The notes: generated by a model from the letters alone, not told the origin. A DNA stretch of 64,000 bases from Dermatemys mawii (GCA_007922305.1 ML677374.1:6149991-6213990), one strand, 5' to 3'; shown: positions 10,076-20,949, numbered from the stretch's first letter. Made by a program: numbers and translations.

Positions 10076-10490
10076 AGGAGGTTAAAAAAATTTCTTGCTG
10101 TCAGCGAGTGATGTTACAAACCTGCTCTGACAAGGCTGGTTGTATATTTACAGTTGGTGAGACCGAAGGCTTCATCAATCTTCACGCTTTGAAAGGGACA
10201 GGCCCGCTCCCATGAGCACCTGCTCTGGGAGAACAGCTGAACTGTGACTTTCCAGGGAGCTGGCTGTAAATTTTAGCCATTCCCCCCGCAGCCCACGCAT
10301 GCTTGAGCTTTTTAACCTTCCCAGGCTGGCAGGAGTCCCAGCAATCCGCTTAGTGCAAAGACTGGGGTTCTTTTTAATTAACCTTTTGTTTCCCGCTGCA
10401 GGTGTTTCAAAGTTTCTTAATGTTAAAAAGAAAAAAAAATGGCTGTGAAGGTGCGGCCACATCCTTTCGTTTCTCTTATGCTCAAGTGAT
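9870..10490. promoter_or_regulatory. candidate conserved non-coding block interrupted by a microsatellite
   Basis: Repeat-free except for the GT tract at 10042-10073. It mixes CpG-containing words (gccagcggcgcgttatcacc) with SOX/homeodomain-like AT-rich ones (ttattttgtttatttg, tttttaattaacctttt) and a run of unusual-composition sequence to 10490. A frame on the minus strand (10462-10175, 95 codons) has no recognisable motif. Enhancer-like texture only; conservation untested. Confidence 0.3.
10042..10073. repeat. (GT)16 microsatellite
   Basis: Uninterrupted GT dinucleotides, probably polymorphic. Confidence 0.95.
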
Positions 10491-11269
10491 CAAATGGGAC
10501 AGACCTTCCTCTCATTTCCCCTCCATGCATTTCATTCTCCTGCACAAGTGTCTACAATAACATCCAGTAGGAAGCAGTTATGACTTGTGGTTTCCTTCAG
10601 GCACCCTTAGAAAGGCTTCTGAGCAGTGCTTTTCTACAGCACGTGTTGCACAGTCATTCTCTCTTCCCAGGCATCTTCTCCATCCCACCCCATTCTCCTC
10701 AGGCAACTTTTTTCCGTGTCTTGGCTGCCTTTGCGCTTTAATGTTCCGGCTAATTACTCTGGTTGCTATAAGTCCAAATGGCCAGCTAGAGGAGAGAAAG
10801 TCTGACCATAGGCTCCCAGGATACTCCTTCCTTGACAGCTGTTAGTCCTAGCACTCAATGAAAAATACTTCCTAAAAACCACAGTTTGATTGGTGTATGT
10901 GTTCAGACATCAGACAGACCAGCAACTTAGCTGATGGGGAGCAAAGTTTAGAACAATGAACAATCCAGAAGGAAAGCACGAGAAATTTAATAATCCAGGT
11001 TTGAGGACTTCCCAGGGTTCCATATATAAGGAGACTTGGTATGATGTAAGTTGATACTCTCTTTAGTAAGGTTAGTGCAATAGCTCATGTTACTTACTAA
11101 GACTGGTTTCCTAAGTACATTGTAAATATTGACCAATATTTGCTGGTTAAACACTCCTGACGGGGAAATTCAACTTACTAACTAGCAACCTAGGTATCAG
11201 GAGACAAACCGACATTCAACATCCACCGCCACAAACACTTCCCTAGGGAAAACCTCTCTTTGCTGCAAA
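10491..11269. other. no feature recognised
   Basis: Unique sequence. An 86-codon plus-strand frame (10585-10845) has no recognisable domain. Confidence 0.4.
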
Positions 11270-11594
11270 ATAACCCCTTAATTTTTTTTCCATGTAGCGG
11301 AGTGGCCTATTGCATTTTATCAGTAGGGTTTTTAGCAGAAGAAGAATGCATTGTATCGCTAAGAAAATTCATATGCAGAGATTTATCACAAGGAACAAAA
11401 TGGCTTTAAACACCACTTAAAACAATAAAATATATCTTTGAGGGAAAGTTTCAGAATTTTCTGTATAAGAGGAATAATGGTTTCTATAATTTAATAGGTG
11501 CTAAATTTGGTGAGCAGTGCCAACAAATCCATTTTCACATAATGCTATTTTATCTCTCTTGAAATGGTCATTTTCATTAATGTTTTTTTATTAG
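11270..11594. promoter_or_regulatory. AT-rich unique sequence upstream of the candidate microexon
   Basis: Repeat-free; words such as tttatcacaagg and tttcataatgctattttat. If the microexon is real, part of this would be its intronic splicing-control region. No independent evidence. Confidence 0.2.
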
Positions 11595-11643
11595 TTCCCA
11601 CATTCCATCAAGTGTCCAAGCTGCTGCTGCTACTCCACAAAAG
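11595..11643 (+). other. candidate 49-nt microexon
   Basis: A pyrimidine-rich acceptor (gtttttttattag, ending at 11594) precedes 49 nt that end in AAAAG followed by gtaaga, a good donor. It can be read without stops as SHIPSSVQAAAATPQK (leading T completing a codon from an upstream exon), a composition reminiscent of a low-complexity linker in a nuclear regulator; the frame starting at the first base is also open (FPHSIKCPSCCCYSTK). The length is not a multiple of three, so skipping would shift frame. I do not recognise the protein. A pseudo-exon is the main alternative. Confidence 0.28.
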
Positions 11644-11699
11644 GTAAGACTATCAATTGTGGGGAGCATTGGCCTGGGGAGGAGAAGAAGGAAACTAGG

Positions 11700-12142
11700 C
11701 ACATCTGTTCATAATAGTGACACACAAATGTCAAAGAAACACATGACAATTGAATAGGTTCCCTTTCAATGTCCATATTTTCCACTTTGCCCCTAAAAGA
11801 CTAAGTTCTTCAAAATTTACTCCTGTACGAGTAGGGTAGACACACCTTTTTAATAACAGAGAGATGACTTTGGAGGAACCACAGGTGAGCGATTTGTTAT
11901 GGTTCAAAATTGCAGTTAACAAATGGAGTAAATGTGGTAGGGCAGCAACTGAGTGAGAAGGACCAACAGGATGAAGAGAGAGAAATCTAAAAAGGTTTAA
12001 CAAAGAACAAGCCATTGGATATTTCAGGTAGATGTAAAGATTAATTTACCACTGAGTAAGAGTCACAGGGAACTGAATTTATATATGTGAGGGCAAAATT
12101 TTTCTCCTACTTTTCCAGTCAGTGGACCAAATTATTCTCTTA
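11700..12142. other. no feature recognised
   Basis: Unique sequence with a 94-codon minus-strand frame (12015-11731) lacking any recognisable motif. Confidence 0.4.
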
Positions 12143-12324
12143 GTGCTTGTCTACACAAGGACATCCAGTAAAATTAATTAGAATTAACTAACTTCCAAAG
12201 TGAATTAAACGAAACTGAATTAAGGGCACTTCAATTCTGATGAACAGTGTCCATTAATCCACTTCAAATTCACACCTTTAGTTAATTCAGATTAACTTCC
12301 CTGGATGTTCCTGTGTGGACAAAC
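12143..12324. mobile_element. Harbinger-like MITE with clear terminal inverted repeats
   Basis: Left end gtgcttgtctacacaaggac (continuing atccag) pairs with the reverse complement of the right end, ggtttgtccacacaggaaca (continuing atccag). A TTA precedes the left end at 12140-12142; the matching position at the right is TTG, so the duplication is decayed by one base. The body is AT-rich with repeated gaattaa/ttaattc words. Non-coding. Confidence 0.75.
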
Positions 12325-14139
12325 CTTGTTGCAAACTCACCAAGCTAAAATCCTTTCTGGTATAGCTCCACTGAAAGCAGTGGGAGTTTTGCCTGCAAAA
12401 GGACTGCAGAATTGGAGCCTGAGTTAGTAGACTTGATATAGTGCTGCTTATATGTGATGTAAACTAAAAGGAACGGTTTTGGGCCCCCTTCTGGTTGACA
12501 CTTCATGTTGATTAGCATCTAAGTACAGGAGTGGCCACAGACTGCTTAAGTTTGTCATAAACAATAAACCAAGACCCAGGAAAAAGAGGAAGGAGATGTT
12601 GAATTTTAGCATTTGGGAAAAACAAGTGAAGTGCTGGAAGAGACTGAATTCAGATAAATCAACAGAGGGAAATGGCAAATATATATAGGTGGCACTGATG
12701 CGACACACAGAGCTGGGAGTAGAAGCCAGAAGTCTTCACTACTAGTACCTTCTGGAGTCATGAGTGGTAAATCAGGCCTGTCTGACTAGCACACTTTCAA
12801 TGGTAACCAGAAGAAAAATACCTGGAAAGTACTTTACAAACAGTCGGATATGTATTTGGAGAAAAAAATATTGCGGTGATCCATCCACCCATCCCATATT
12901 CATTAGTATGGAATCTAATCTGTTTCTAAAGCACTCATATTGTCTGGGTATCAACAGAGAACTGAAAGGAGAAGACAAACCTGAGAATTCTGTACCCTGA
13001 AACTTCTGTCTCTGTTTTAGGAAAAGAACTCTTTATTATAAAGAAGATTAAACAGGAGCCTAGATCCAGGCTACAAGAGAGAGGCCTTTGCAAACCAATA
13101 TCAGCTAGCACATTGTGTCACAATACATTATCTCTCTCTACAAAGCAGCAATGAAGTTTTCTCATCAGAACCCATATCTGGCCCTTCTTTGCTGTCTCTT
13201 GCAAGCCCAAGCCAGTTCTCATTAACCTTTTGTGGAAGAATCCACTTAAAAATTGCACTGTCTCATTACGAAGTGGCAGAAAATTACACGGCTGAGCCAG
13301 TGGGAAAATCCAGCTGCGCCAGGCATGGAGATCTAAGGGGAGCACTGACAGAAAGACACACCATTCTGGGTGAGACTGTAACCGCATTGTGGGATTTGTT
13401 TGTATTTGGACGTGAGCTTGAAAATCAAAGGGAGAGGTGAGGTGGGAGGAATCTAGTGAACTACCAATATTTCTCCCCCACCTCACTTCTCTTTCAGTGC
13501 CAGAGAGAATAAGGGTTTGCCTGTCTGTGGATTTCAGTGGACTCCTGCCCAGACCTTAAGAAAGGAGACGAGTAATCTGGGATCTGAAAAATCATGGATG
13601 AAATACAGTCTCACTGATTTTAATGGAACCTGGATATCACCCAGTTTGTCCGAGAGAGTCCTACTTTGCACTTACATAGCCTCTTTCGCTTTCAGCACTT
13701 TTAATAGTTTCTTCTACAACATACAGAACTTCCCAGTGTAGTTGACCTGTTCCTTGGATGAAGGGAAATGACTAAAGAAGGAGGAATAAAATCCTGGTGA
13801 GAGATCACAGTGTGTGGTCACTGCTACATGGTGCATCAACTCTGCTTCACAAAACAGCCATGGCTTTTATTGGCCAGCCACCCTAAGGGAGTAGCAGCGT
13901 GAAAACAAACCCTAACAGTTGCATCACTACATACATCACCAATCTCAGATTGCTTTTGCAACTCTGAAAGGAACCTCTCAGCCGCCCTTGTGCCGAAGAT
14001 ATGGTAAATGTTGTTAGAGGGAAAAATTCAAAGGTCTCTACTCAGCTTTTACTCACACCTTCCTAAAGCAAAACCCCAGACAATACCACCGAGGGCATTG
14101 CCTGCATGAGAGTTGATTAAAAACCGAGTAGGTACCACA
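12325..14139. other. mostly unique sequence, no gene recognised
   Basis: Frames of 60-122 codons overlap on both strands between 12448 and 13741, none with a recognisable domain. Short fragments of the palindromic group (e.g. ctccactgaaagcagtggga near 12366) are present. Confidence 0.4.
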
Positions 14140-14240
14140 GAATTCTCCCCATCTTAACAGATGGATAAACTGAGGTGTAGAATGTTAAATGCCTGACGCA
14201 GGGTGACGGAGTCAGTGAACCAATTCACTACAGAAGGCCA
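14140..14240 (-). repeat. MIR-type SINE fragment
   Basis: Reverse-strand order: ctccccatcttaacagatgg, ataaactgaggtgtagaatg, ttaaatgcctgacgcagggt. This mirrors the MIR tail (…taaaatgggga…). Confidence 0.6.
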
Positions 14241-15341
14241 CACATCTTGGCCCCTCCTGTGTGGTTGCAGATGCCCTTGGCTGCAATGGAACCTACTGCA
14301 CTGGGAGAAGTGGTGGAGGTGGACCGAGGACCCAGACCTGCCTTGAGGCTCAGAGTTGTGGAAGCAGGGGAAGATGGGGATGATTCTGGTTGGAATTTGG
14401 ACTCTGCTGGTAGAGGAGGTTCGTATTTGCTGCTGAAGTCTAATAGGTGACAACTGAAAATGCTGTTTGCATGCTGTGTGTGAGAGCGTTACAGAGGGGT
14501 TAAAAGCCAACTGAGGATTCCCCTCCGGCCATAGATACATTTGTAGGGCTAGAGTCACCTCCTTGTGCAAGTAAATGGTCTGTGGCAGACTTTAGAAATG
14601 TCTAACCCATCCATTGCGTAGAAGAAAAATCTCACCCAAATTTGCAGTGGTTCTCAGTTTAACTGTGTGGCTTTCTACTGTCCACCACTAGAGGCTGCTA
14701 CACACCTCATTAAATAGACAAACATGACAATTAAGAAAGAGACAGATACTGGGTGCAGTTAGTGGTGGGACTAGAACCTAGGTCCAGAGCAGTCCTATGC
14801 AAACATTTCTATTGTGTAAATAGAACAGGCTTATTACTCTAAATCTTCCCCTGAAGCCCAAGAGCTCATTCTTGAGCTGTCATTGGTGGATGGGAAAGGA
14901 GAGGCCATGTTAGGAGTTAACGTCACAAGCTAGGCACTGGAAGGAGGGGGACACACACATTTTATTCTCCATTTCCCCAGCATGAATTGACTTTGGCAGA
15001 GCTTCTCCAGATTTATGCTGTCAGAACTGAGAGCAGAATTTGGCCCCGTATTTTCAAGTGCACCAGAAGATGCGCACACCTCATTTATCCCCAAAGAATT
15101 AATGCCCCTTAACAAATGTATTTTATAAAAAGATGCCAGAGGTGGAGCTAGAACCTAGGCCACCTCTAGCATCCCCAGCAAAGGTTGTCTGTTAGCCAGG
15201 CTTCAGGAACAGCCCATGTGAGAATGAGCTTGCAGTGCTATTTTAAATATTGCCAGCATTTCCTTCCACTAGGCAATGCTTCCTCGCAAACATCTCTTAT
15301 TAAGAGAGGCATGTTTTTTGAGCAGGCTAAATTTTTTTGTC
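14241..15341. other. unique sequence with possible tiny MIR scraps
   Basis: 'gtggtgggactagaacctag' (14763) and 'gaggtggagctagaacctag' (15139) resemble the MIR stretch around 'gcagagctgggactagaacc' on the reverse strand. Frames of 61-138 codons are not recognised as genes. Confidence 0.35.
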
Positions 15342-15344
15342 TTA

Positions 15345-15618
15345 GGGCAGGTCTACATTCCGGCGGGGATCCACGCTGTGAGATCGATCTATCGAAGGTG
15401 GATTTATTATGTTTAGTCTAGACTCGATAAATCGATCCCTGAGCGCTCTCCCATCGACTCCTGTACTTCACCGCTGCGAGAGGCGCAGGCGGAGTCAACG
15501 GGGGGAGCAGCAGCAATTGACTCACCACTGTGAAGATGCCATGGTAAGTCAATCTAAGTACATCGACTTCAGCTACGCTATTCTCAAATCCCCTCCCACC
15601 CCCAGTGTAGACCAGGGC
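15345..15618. mobile_element. complete Harbinger-like MITE with TTA target duplication
   Basis: A 274-bp element opening gggcaggtctacattc and closing gtgtagaccagggc, with inverted ends (gggc..ggtctacan). It is flanked by TTA at 15342-15344 and TTA at 15619-15621, matching the 3-bp TWA duplication known for PIF/Harbinger. The interior is CpG-rich compared with its surroundings (gatcgatctatcgaagg, ctgcgagaggcgcaggcgga). Two short frames inside or overlapping it are transposon sequence, not genes. Confidence 0.8.
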
Positions 15619-15621
15619 TTA

Positions 15622-16295
15622 GTATTGCTTGCATTTGTGGCTGTTGAGCCAGTACCCTGGCAATTGATTCCCTCTCACCTTCGGTAAAAAGCTACATTCA
15701 TGCCAGTAGCTGCAGTAGTGCTGAATCTAGCAGTTTTGCCAGGCTCAAACATGATCAGAAAGTGTTGGTGTGTTCTTGTAAGTTACACTGAGAAGACCCT
15801 TGTTGCTATTAATCTCAGTTCTGCTGTGAGCTGCTGCTTTCACAAAACAATATACAACTTCATTCAGGCATGCTATTGTTGTTGTCTGCCTGGCACTTTA
15901 GGCTCCTGTGCGAGGGAACATTTTATAGGCTCAACATTTACAGTAAGTAAATATCAGCATTTTCACCAACCTCCTTCCCCCCTCCTCAAAGCTCAGATAT
16001 TATTTTCCCCCTTTGCCACCAACTTGATCTTATTATCCTGCAAAATTACAGCCTTGCTGTAAATCAAGCATTTCTAACAAAAAAGAGCCCGTAACAGCTG
16101 TGCTTTGACTTTCACGTTACATTTTTCACCATCAAGGTTGGTCCAGTTCTTTTTGTTTCTGCTCTTAAGAGATAAAGCTGGACAGCCCTGTTTCCCCCCA
16201 AATGTATGTCGCCATCTGTTACAAGGTGTGTGTCTCTTTTAAAAGTATGCTTCTCTGTCCCCCTGTTACTGGAAATCCTCACAATGTATATATCC
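15622..16295. other. no feature recognised
   Basis: Unique sequence; a 120-codon plus frame (15700-16062) is without a recognisable domain. Confidence 0.4.
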
Positions 16296-16365
16296 TCACA
16301 ATACCAATGATGATATCCACATTTTACAAGCGGGTAACTAAGATGCAGAGAGAAACTAAGTAACT
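16296..16365 (-). repeat. MIR-type SINE, right part (interrupted)
   Basis: Reverse-strand MIR words: tgatgatatccacattttac, aagcgggtaactaagatgca, gagagaaactaagtaact. The expected continuation (ttgcccaaggtcacac) resumes at 16507 after an inserted CR1 piece. Confidence 0.75.
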
Positions 16366-16506
16366 AGAATCATAGACCTCCAGAGGTCATCTAGTCCAAT
16401 CCCCTGCACTCATGGCAGGACTAAGTATTATCTAGACCATGCCTGACAGGTAGTTGTTTAACCTGCTTTTAAAAATCTCCAGTGATGGAGATTCCACAGC
16501 CTCCCC
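16366..16506 (-). mobile_element. CR1 LINE fragment inserted into a MIR
   Basis: Reads agaatcatagacctccagag, gtcatctagtccaatcccct, aaaatctccagtgatggaga, ttccacagcctcccc: the reverse strand of the CR1 3' region. It cleanly separates the two halves of a MIR, so it is younger than that MIR. Heavily 5'-truncated, as is usual for CR1. Confidence 0.85.
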
Positions 16507-16615
16507 TTGCCTAAGGTCACACAGGGATTCAGTGGCAAGCCAGGTAAACGAACTCAGATCTCATGAATCCTAGGCTAGTGCCCCAATCATTAGACCAGCC
16601 TTCCTCTCTTTTAAG
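16507..16615 (-). repeat. MIR-type SINE, left part (resumes after the CR1)
   Basis: ttgcctaaggtcacacaggg, agtggcaagccaggtaaacg, cctaggctagtgccccaatc, attagaccagccttcctctc follow the reverse-strand MIR consensus directly on from 16365. Confidence 0.75.
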
Positions 16616-16779
16616 AAACCCCTGTTTTATGGGCTAGTTCCCTAGATTCCCATTCAAGATCTCTAAAGCTTTAGTCATTTTTGGACTTCTCTGCTGTGGA
16701 TGCCCTGATGCCAAATGTCAAGATGCCATTGTTATTGTGGGTATTAACGTTAGTGCTTACGTTCTTTCCATCTGAGGCT

Positions 16780-16985
16780 CTGACAGGGCTTCACACACAT
16801 GAATGAATTAAGGCCCCCGTTGCTCCTCTGAGATGAGTATTACAATGCCCATTAGGAGTAGATGGAGGGGGAAGCTGAGTCAGAGATATGTGAAATGATT
16901 TGTCCAAAGTCACCCAGCAGGTGAGTGGCACAGCCAGTAAAAAAAACATAAAAAAAAATCCCCAGTTGTCTTGAGTCTGAGACTT
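16780..16985 (-). repeat. MIR-type SINE copy
   Basis: cagggcttcacacacatgaa, gagatgagtattacaatgcc, atgatttgtccaaagtcacc, cagcaggtgagtggcacagc follow the reverse-strand MIR order. Confidence 0.65.
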
Positions 16986-16999
16986 TTAATCCCAAAGAT

Positions 17000-18860
17000 C
17001 AATCTTCCTCTTAGAAGACTGTCAGAAAGATGCCTTTCTATGGAGCACCAGGGACCATTTTGGGATTGGGTACAAAAATACAGAAGGTTGCTGTGAAGCT
17101 CCCATGTGAAATGTTTCAAGTGAGCATCTCTCCGTAGCTTGCAAGATAGCACCCAGTGGTTGTACATGCTAAGAGCACTTGGGCTGGGCAATGTATCATC
17201 TTCTGAATTTTCATTGTTAGCCCTGTGATTTATTATCCGTATCTGTTACCCATGTGATTGCCCTTGCATGACACTGATACATCCAAATAGAACAAACCTG
17301 TTGTATTGCTCAGTGTATCAAGTACTTCTTAGCATTGCACTAATTTCAGTGGGGATTTTTAGGGCATGACAGCATGGGCAGGATCAGCAGTGAAAGGGTT
17401 AAAATCAGTGTTGAGCCCAAAGACGAACCCTGGGGTCAGTACATTTTGGAACCTGGGGTGCATTTGAAAGCCTAACTCATGAAGACTGAAGCTTGAAGAC
17501 TCATTAACATAAACCACTGCAAAGTGAAACCCACCAAGGCCTGGATCCACTGTGAAATCTTTCCAGTGTGAACCCCAATATAAATAAGGGTTGCAAGCTC
17601 AAAATGACAATTGGGAACATATTGCACCAGCGTGCTAAACCTTTAGGCTCTCTAAATTAGAATAACAGCATTGAAATAAATGAGCCTGATCCTCAGTGGA
17701 ACGGAGTCCATTTTCATCAGCTGAGGATCTGGCCTAGTTACCTCGACATTTAATAATAATGACACCATTTGACTTACTTGAAAAAAGGAGTTGGCAAATA
17801 AAATGGGACACATCAAACTTCTGGTTCTCATATATGGATGCAGGGGGGACCATTTAGAGTCCCGGTGTGTGCACAGGCGAGGAAGAAGCACCCAGAGACA
17901 GGAGGTCCTGAGAGCTTTCTGTTTTATTTCAGGGATTTTGGAACAGGATGGCTTGCCGTTACGCGTTTTAGTAATTTTATGTATCTGCTGTTTTAAAGCA
18001 CCAAAGGGAACGATGATGTTCATTCCATGTGTGAGATTATAAAGTGGAGAAGTGTTTGTTTGCATGGCTTGGATAGGTAATGCCTTCTTTAAAGAGTATG
18101 TTCTTTTATTGCATGTTAATACGTTTCATTGGTGGAAAGGGGCAAATGAATAAAAAAGGGTTTTTTAGCCGAGATTTACAACAAGGGGCTGATTTTGATA
18201 AAGATGGACATTAAACTGCACATGCAGAAATGCGTATGCAGTCGCAAGCATAACTGGAAAGCACTGTGGCATTCCTGTCAAGCTTACGTAGGTTAATAGT
18301 CCCCCACTTGCTCCTTGAACCTGCAGAATTCTTTGATTGTGTGATTCCCTTTTTATGATGAATTTTCCATTTGGAAACATTGTTGAGTCACATCATCAGC
18401 GTATAAACAAAGACTGCATTTGTGCAACTAGGAGTTCTGAGAGTTTGATCTTATTCTTAAGTAAACATTTTGGTTATTCAAAAATGTTAAAGCTATTTGC
18501 AAAGTCAGACTCCCAGCTGATTCAATCTCACTTTTGAGTTAACCATGGAAAGTTGGTGCATTCCCCATTCAGTTTTGGCAGGTTTACCCAGCCCATCCTC
18601 TGAGCCAGGTTCCAATTTCAGCTACTTTGGCCTTGATTTTCACTAAGGCCCCTCATTCTACCAGAGTAAACCACTTTCAGACCCATTTACACTGCCAGAA
18701 CAAATTACAGGAGTCTTAATGTAAATTAAATTAGGCTCACAGCCATATGGGTATGCAGTTATATAGTATGTAGGCATCTCTTTGATATAAATATTTAGTT
18801 TATTCAGAGAATTTGGCCCCCTCACTCCAGTTAGAGCAATCCTTCAGTCTGTGAGCTCAC
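17000..18860. other. mostly unique sequence with small palindromic scraps
   Basis: A half palindrome (gagcctgatcctcagtggaa ... tcatcagctgaggatctggc) lies at 17680-17735. Frames of 63-137 codons (17359-18065 minus; 17791-18042 plus) show no recognisable domain. Confidence 0.4.
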
Positions 18861-19085
18861 CAGTACTTTAAAACATTTTATAAATTTTAACTAATTAACC
18901 CTTGGAATAACCCTGTCAGGTGAATGAGCACTATCACCTTCATTTTATACATGAGAAAATTATGGAGACCTAGAAAGGTTAAGTGACTTGCACAAGGACA
19001 CAAAAGGAATCAGTGTCAAAGCTAAGAGTAAAGTTAGGAGTTTTCAGCTCATATGCCTGAGCTCAGACCACTAGACCAAGATTAT
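18861..19085 (-). repeat. MIR-type SINE copy, nearly full length
   Basis: agtactttaaaacattttat, aataaccctgtcaggtgaat, ccttcattttatacatgaga, aggttaagtgacttgcacaa and 'gctcagaccactagaccaag' follow the reverse-strand MIR from tail to head. Confidence 0.75.
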
Positions 19086-19163
19086 CTCTGTGTATAACAT
19101 TTTTGGAAAAAGAACCTCTTTTTGGTGCCAGCTCAGAAAGTTTATTCTGGTCTTCCCTTCAGG

Positions 19164-19563
19164 CAGGGGTGGCCAATCTGTGGCTCCAAAGCCACATGTG
19201 ATTCTTCAGAGATTAATATGCGGCTCCTTGTATAGGCACCGACTCTGGGGCTGGAGCTACAGGCGCCAACTTTCCATTGTGCCGGGGGGTTGCTCACTGC
19301 TCAACCCTTGGCTCTGCCACAGGCCCTGCCCCCACTCCACCCCTTCCCACCTCCTCCTTTGAGCATGCCTTGCCCTTGCGCCTCTCCCTCCCTTCCCCAG
19401 AGCCTCCTGAATGCCACAAAGCAGCTAATTAGGAGTTTCAGGGACGGGGAGGTGTTGGTCGGTGGGCGGGAAGCACTGGGAGTGGTGATGTATTACTGTG
19501 GCTCTTTGGCAATGTACATTGGTAAATTCTGGCTCCTTCTCCGGCTCAGGTTGGTCACCCCTC
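19164..19563. mobile_element. complete non-autonomous hAT element (caggggtggccaa family)
   Basis: A 400-bp element with left end caggggtggccaa and right end ttggtcacccct, flanked by an exact 8-bp duplication ccttcagg at 19156-19163 and 19564-19571. The internal part is GC-rich (ccctgcccccactccacccc) unlike its AT-rich surroundings. The overlapping frames here (90, 103 and part of a 123-codon frame) are transposon sequence. It sits 219 bp from another MITE. Confidence 0.88.
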
Positions 19564-19782
19564 CCTTCAGGCACTGTTCTGCAGTGGATCCCAGAGTGTA
19601 GAGATACTCGCCAGGATAGCAGTTATGGAATCTCATCTGACCTTTAATCTTTAGCATCAGTTCCTCTGCTCCTTCTCTGTACTGCCTCTCCCTAGCAAAT
19701 GGTGCTGGGTCCCTGTTCATCTTGGAGTAATCCCAGGGCAATTCATGCGCTCCCTGGTCTCTGCCAACAGGAAAGCTCTTAA

Positions 19783-20214
19783 TAGAGCTGGTTGAAATTT
19801 TTTTGTCAAAACTTTTTTTTAATGCTATTTTCATCTCAATTGTCACATTTAGAAAAGGTGTCAATGTCGAGGAAAGTTCATTTGGGGGAAACCCCCCCCC
19901 CCCAAATGAAGCATTTAGATCCTGTTGTTTTCAGAATGGATCATTTTGAGTTTTTATTTCAAAACAAACTTTTTGGAATGAAATTCATTTGTATGTAAAT
20001 TAAAAAAACTGTAAAAAGTCAAAATCAGAGCAACATTTTCCAGTTTTATCAAAACAACGTGTTTCAATTGACCTGAAGTGATTTTTTTGTCCCGAGGTTC
20101 GTTTCATAGGAAACGTTGAATGTTTTTTGTTGTCATTCTGGTTCAGAATGGAAATTTGTTTTTAAATCACAAAATTTCCCATGAAATGGAAAATTAATTT
20201 GCCACCCAGCTCTA
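19783..20214. mobile_element. hAT-like MITE (tagagctgg family), 432 bp
   Basis: Left end tagagctggttg and right end cacccagctcta are inverted. The body is long A/T runs with ggaaatt/aatttcc and aaaatttt words. Near 19877-19910 it contains a perfect 12-bp inverted pair (ttcatttggggg / cccccaaatgaa) around a C-run. No clear duplication remains, so superfamily is inferred from the ends. Confidence 0.65.
19892..19903. repeat. poly-C run inside the MITE
   Basis: Twelve C residues form part of the hairpin arm described for 19877-19910. Confidence 0.9.
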
Positions 20215-20333
20215 GTCTTCTGTCTGTTTACACCTGTGGGTCTTTTGAATGGCAGGTAGCACAGCAGTGCGGCTGCCTTCCTCCTAGCCAGCCAAATAAA
20301 CAGACTTTTAAATAAGAGGATGTAACAACACTC

Positions 20334-20445
20334 CATTATTATTATTTGTATTGCACTAGTGCCTAGGGATCCCAACCACACATTAGGACTTCGCAGTGCT
20401 AGGTGCTGTACAAATACATAGGAAGAGACAGTGTCTGCCCGGAGG
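20334..20445 (-). repeat. SINE tail fragment (tacagtgcctagcacaatg family)
   Basis: Reverse strand: ATT run, tttgtattgcactagtgcct, agggatcccaaccacacatt, gtgctaggtgctgtacaaat, gacagtgtctgcccggaggt. Confidence 0.65.
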
Positions 20446-20939
20446 TTCTTGATCCATGACTTGCGTTTCTGTAGTGGGTGGCTCACAAGCAGAGAAAAGG
20501 GGCTATACGGTAATCCCAGTTACATTGGTTTCAGTCCAGAGTAGCTCCATTGACTATACTGGTGTTGCTTCAAATGGATGAAGTGTAGATGAAATCAGTC
20601 TGGCCCGAAGGGGCAATATTTGTCTTCCCAGCATATTTCTTTAGCAAATGACTCTGTTGTTTAGCCAGTGTGTTTTAAGCTGTGGGTTTTTTTTTCTTTT
20701 GCTGCTGCATCTTGCAGCCCTGCAGGGACATGGTGCGGTTTTTGTGCAGAGACGATGCCTGGCTTTGCGTACTTGTCTCTGAGGAGAAAGGGACTATGAT
20801 GGCATTTCAGCATACATTTCATATTGTTCTGTGTGAATAACAGGATCTGACGATTGAAATCTAATACCTGGGAACCATGGCATGCCTTCTCATGGCATGT
20901 TATGCATCTGCATTTCCTTCTGACTTACACAAACACGCC

Positions 20940-20949
20940 TGTGTGTGTG

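Noticed and set aside
14640..14670. hAT end-like word gcagtggttctcagttt
   Set aside because: Single short match with no partner end; expected by chance or as a tiny relic.
19090..19864. Three frames of 90-123 codons
   Set aside because: Contained in or overlapping the complete hAT element 19164-19563 and the next MITE.
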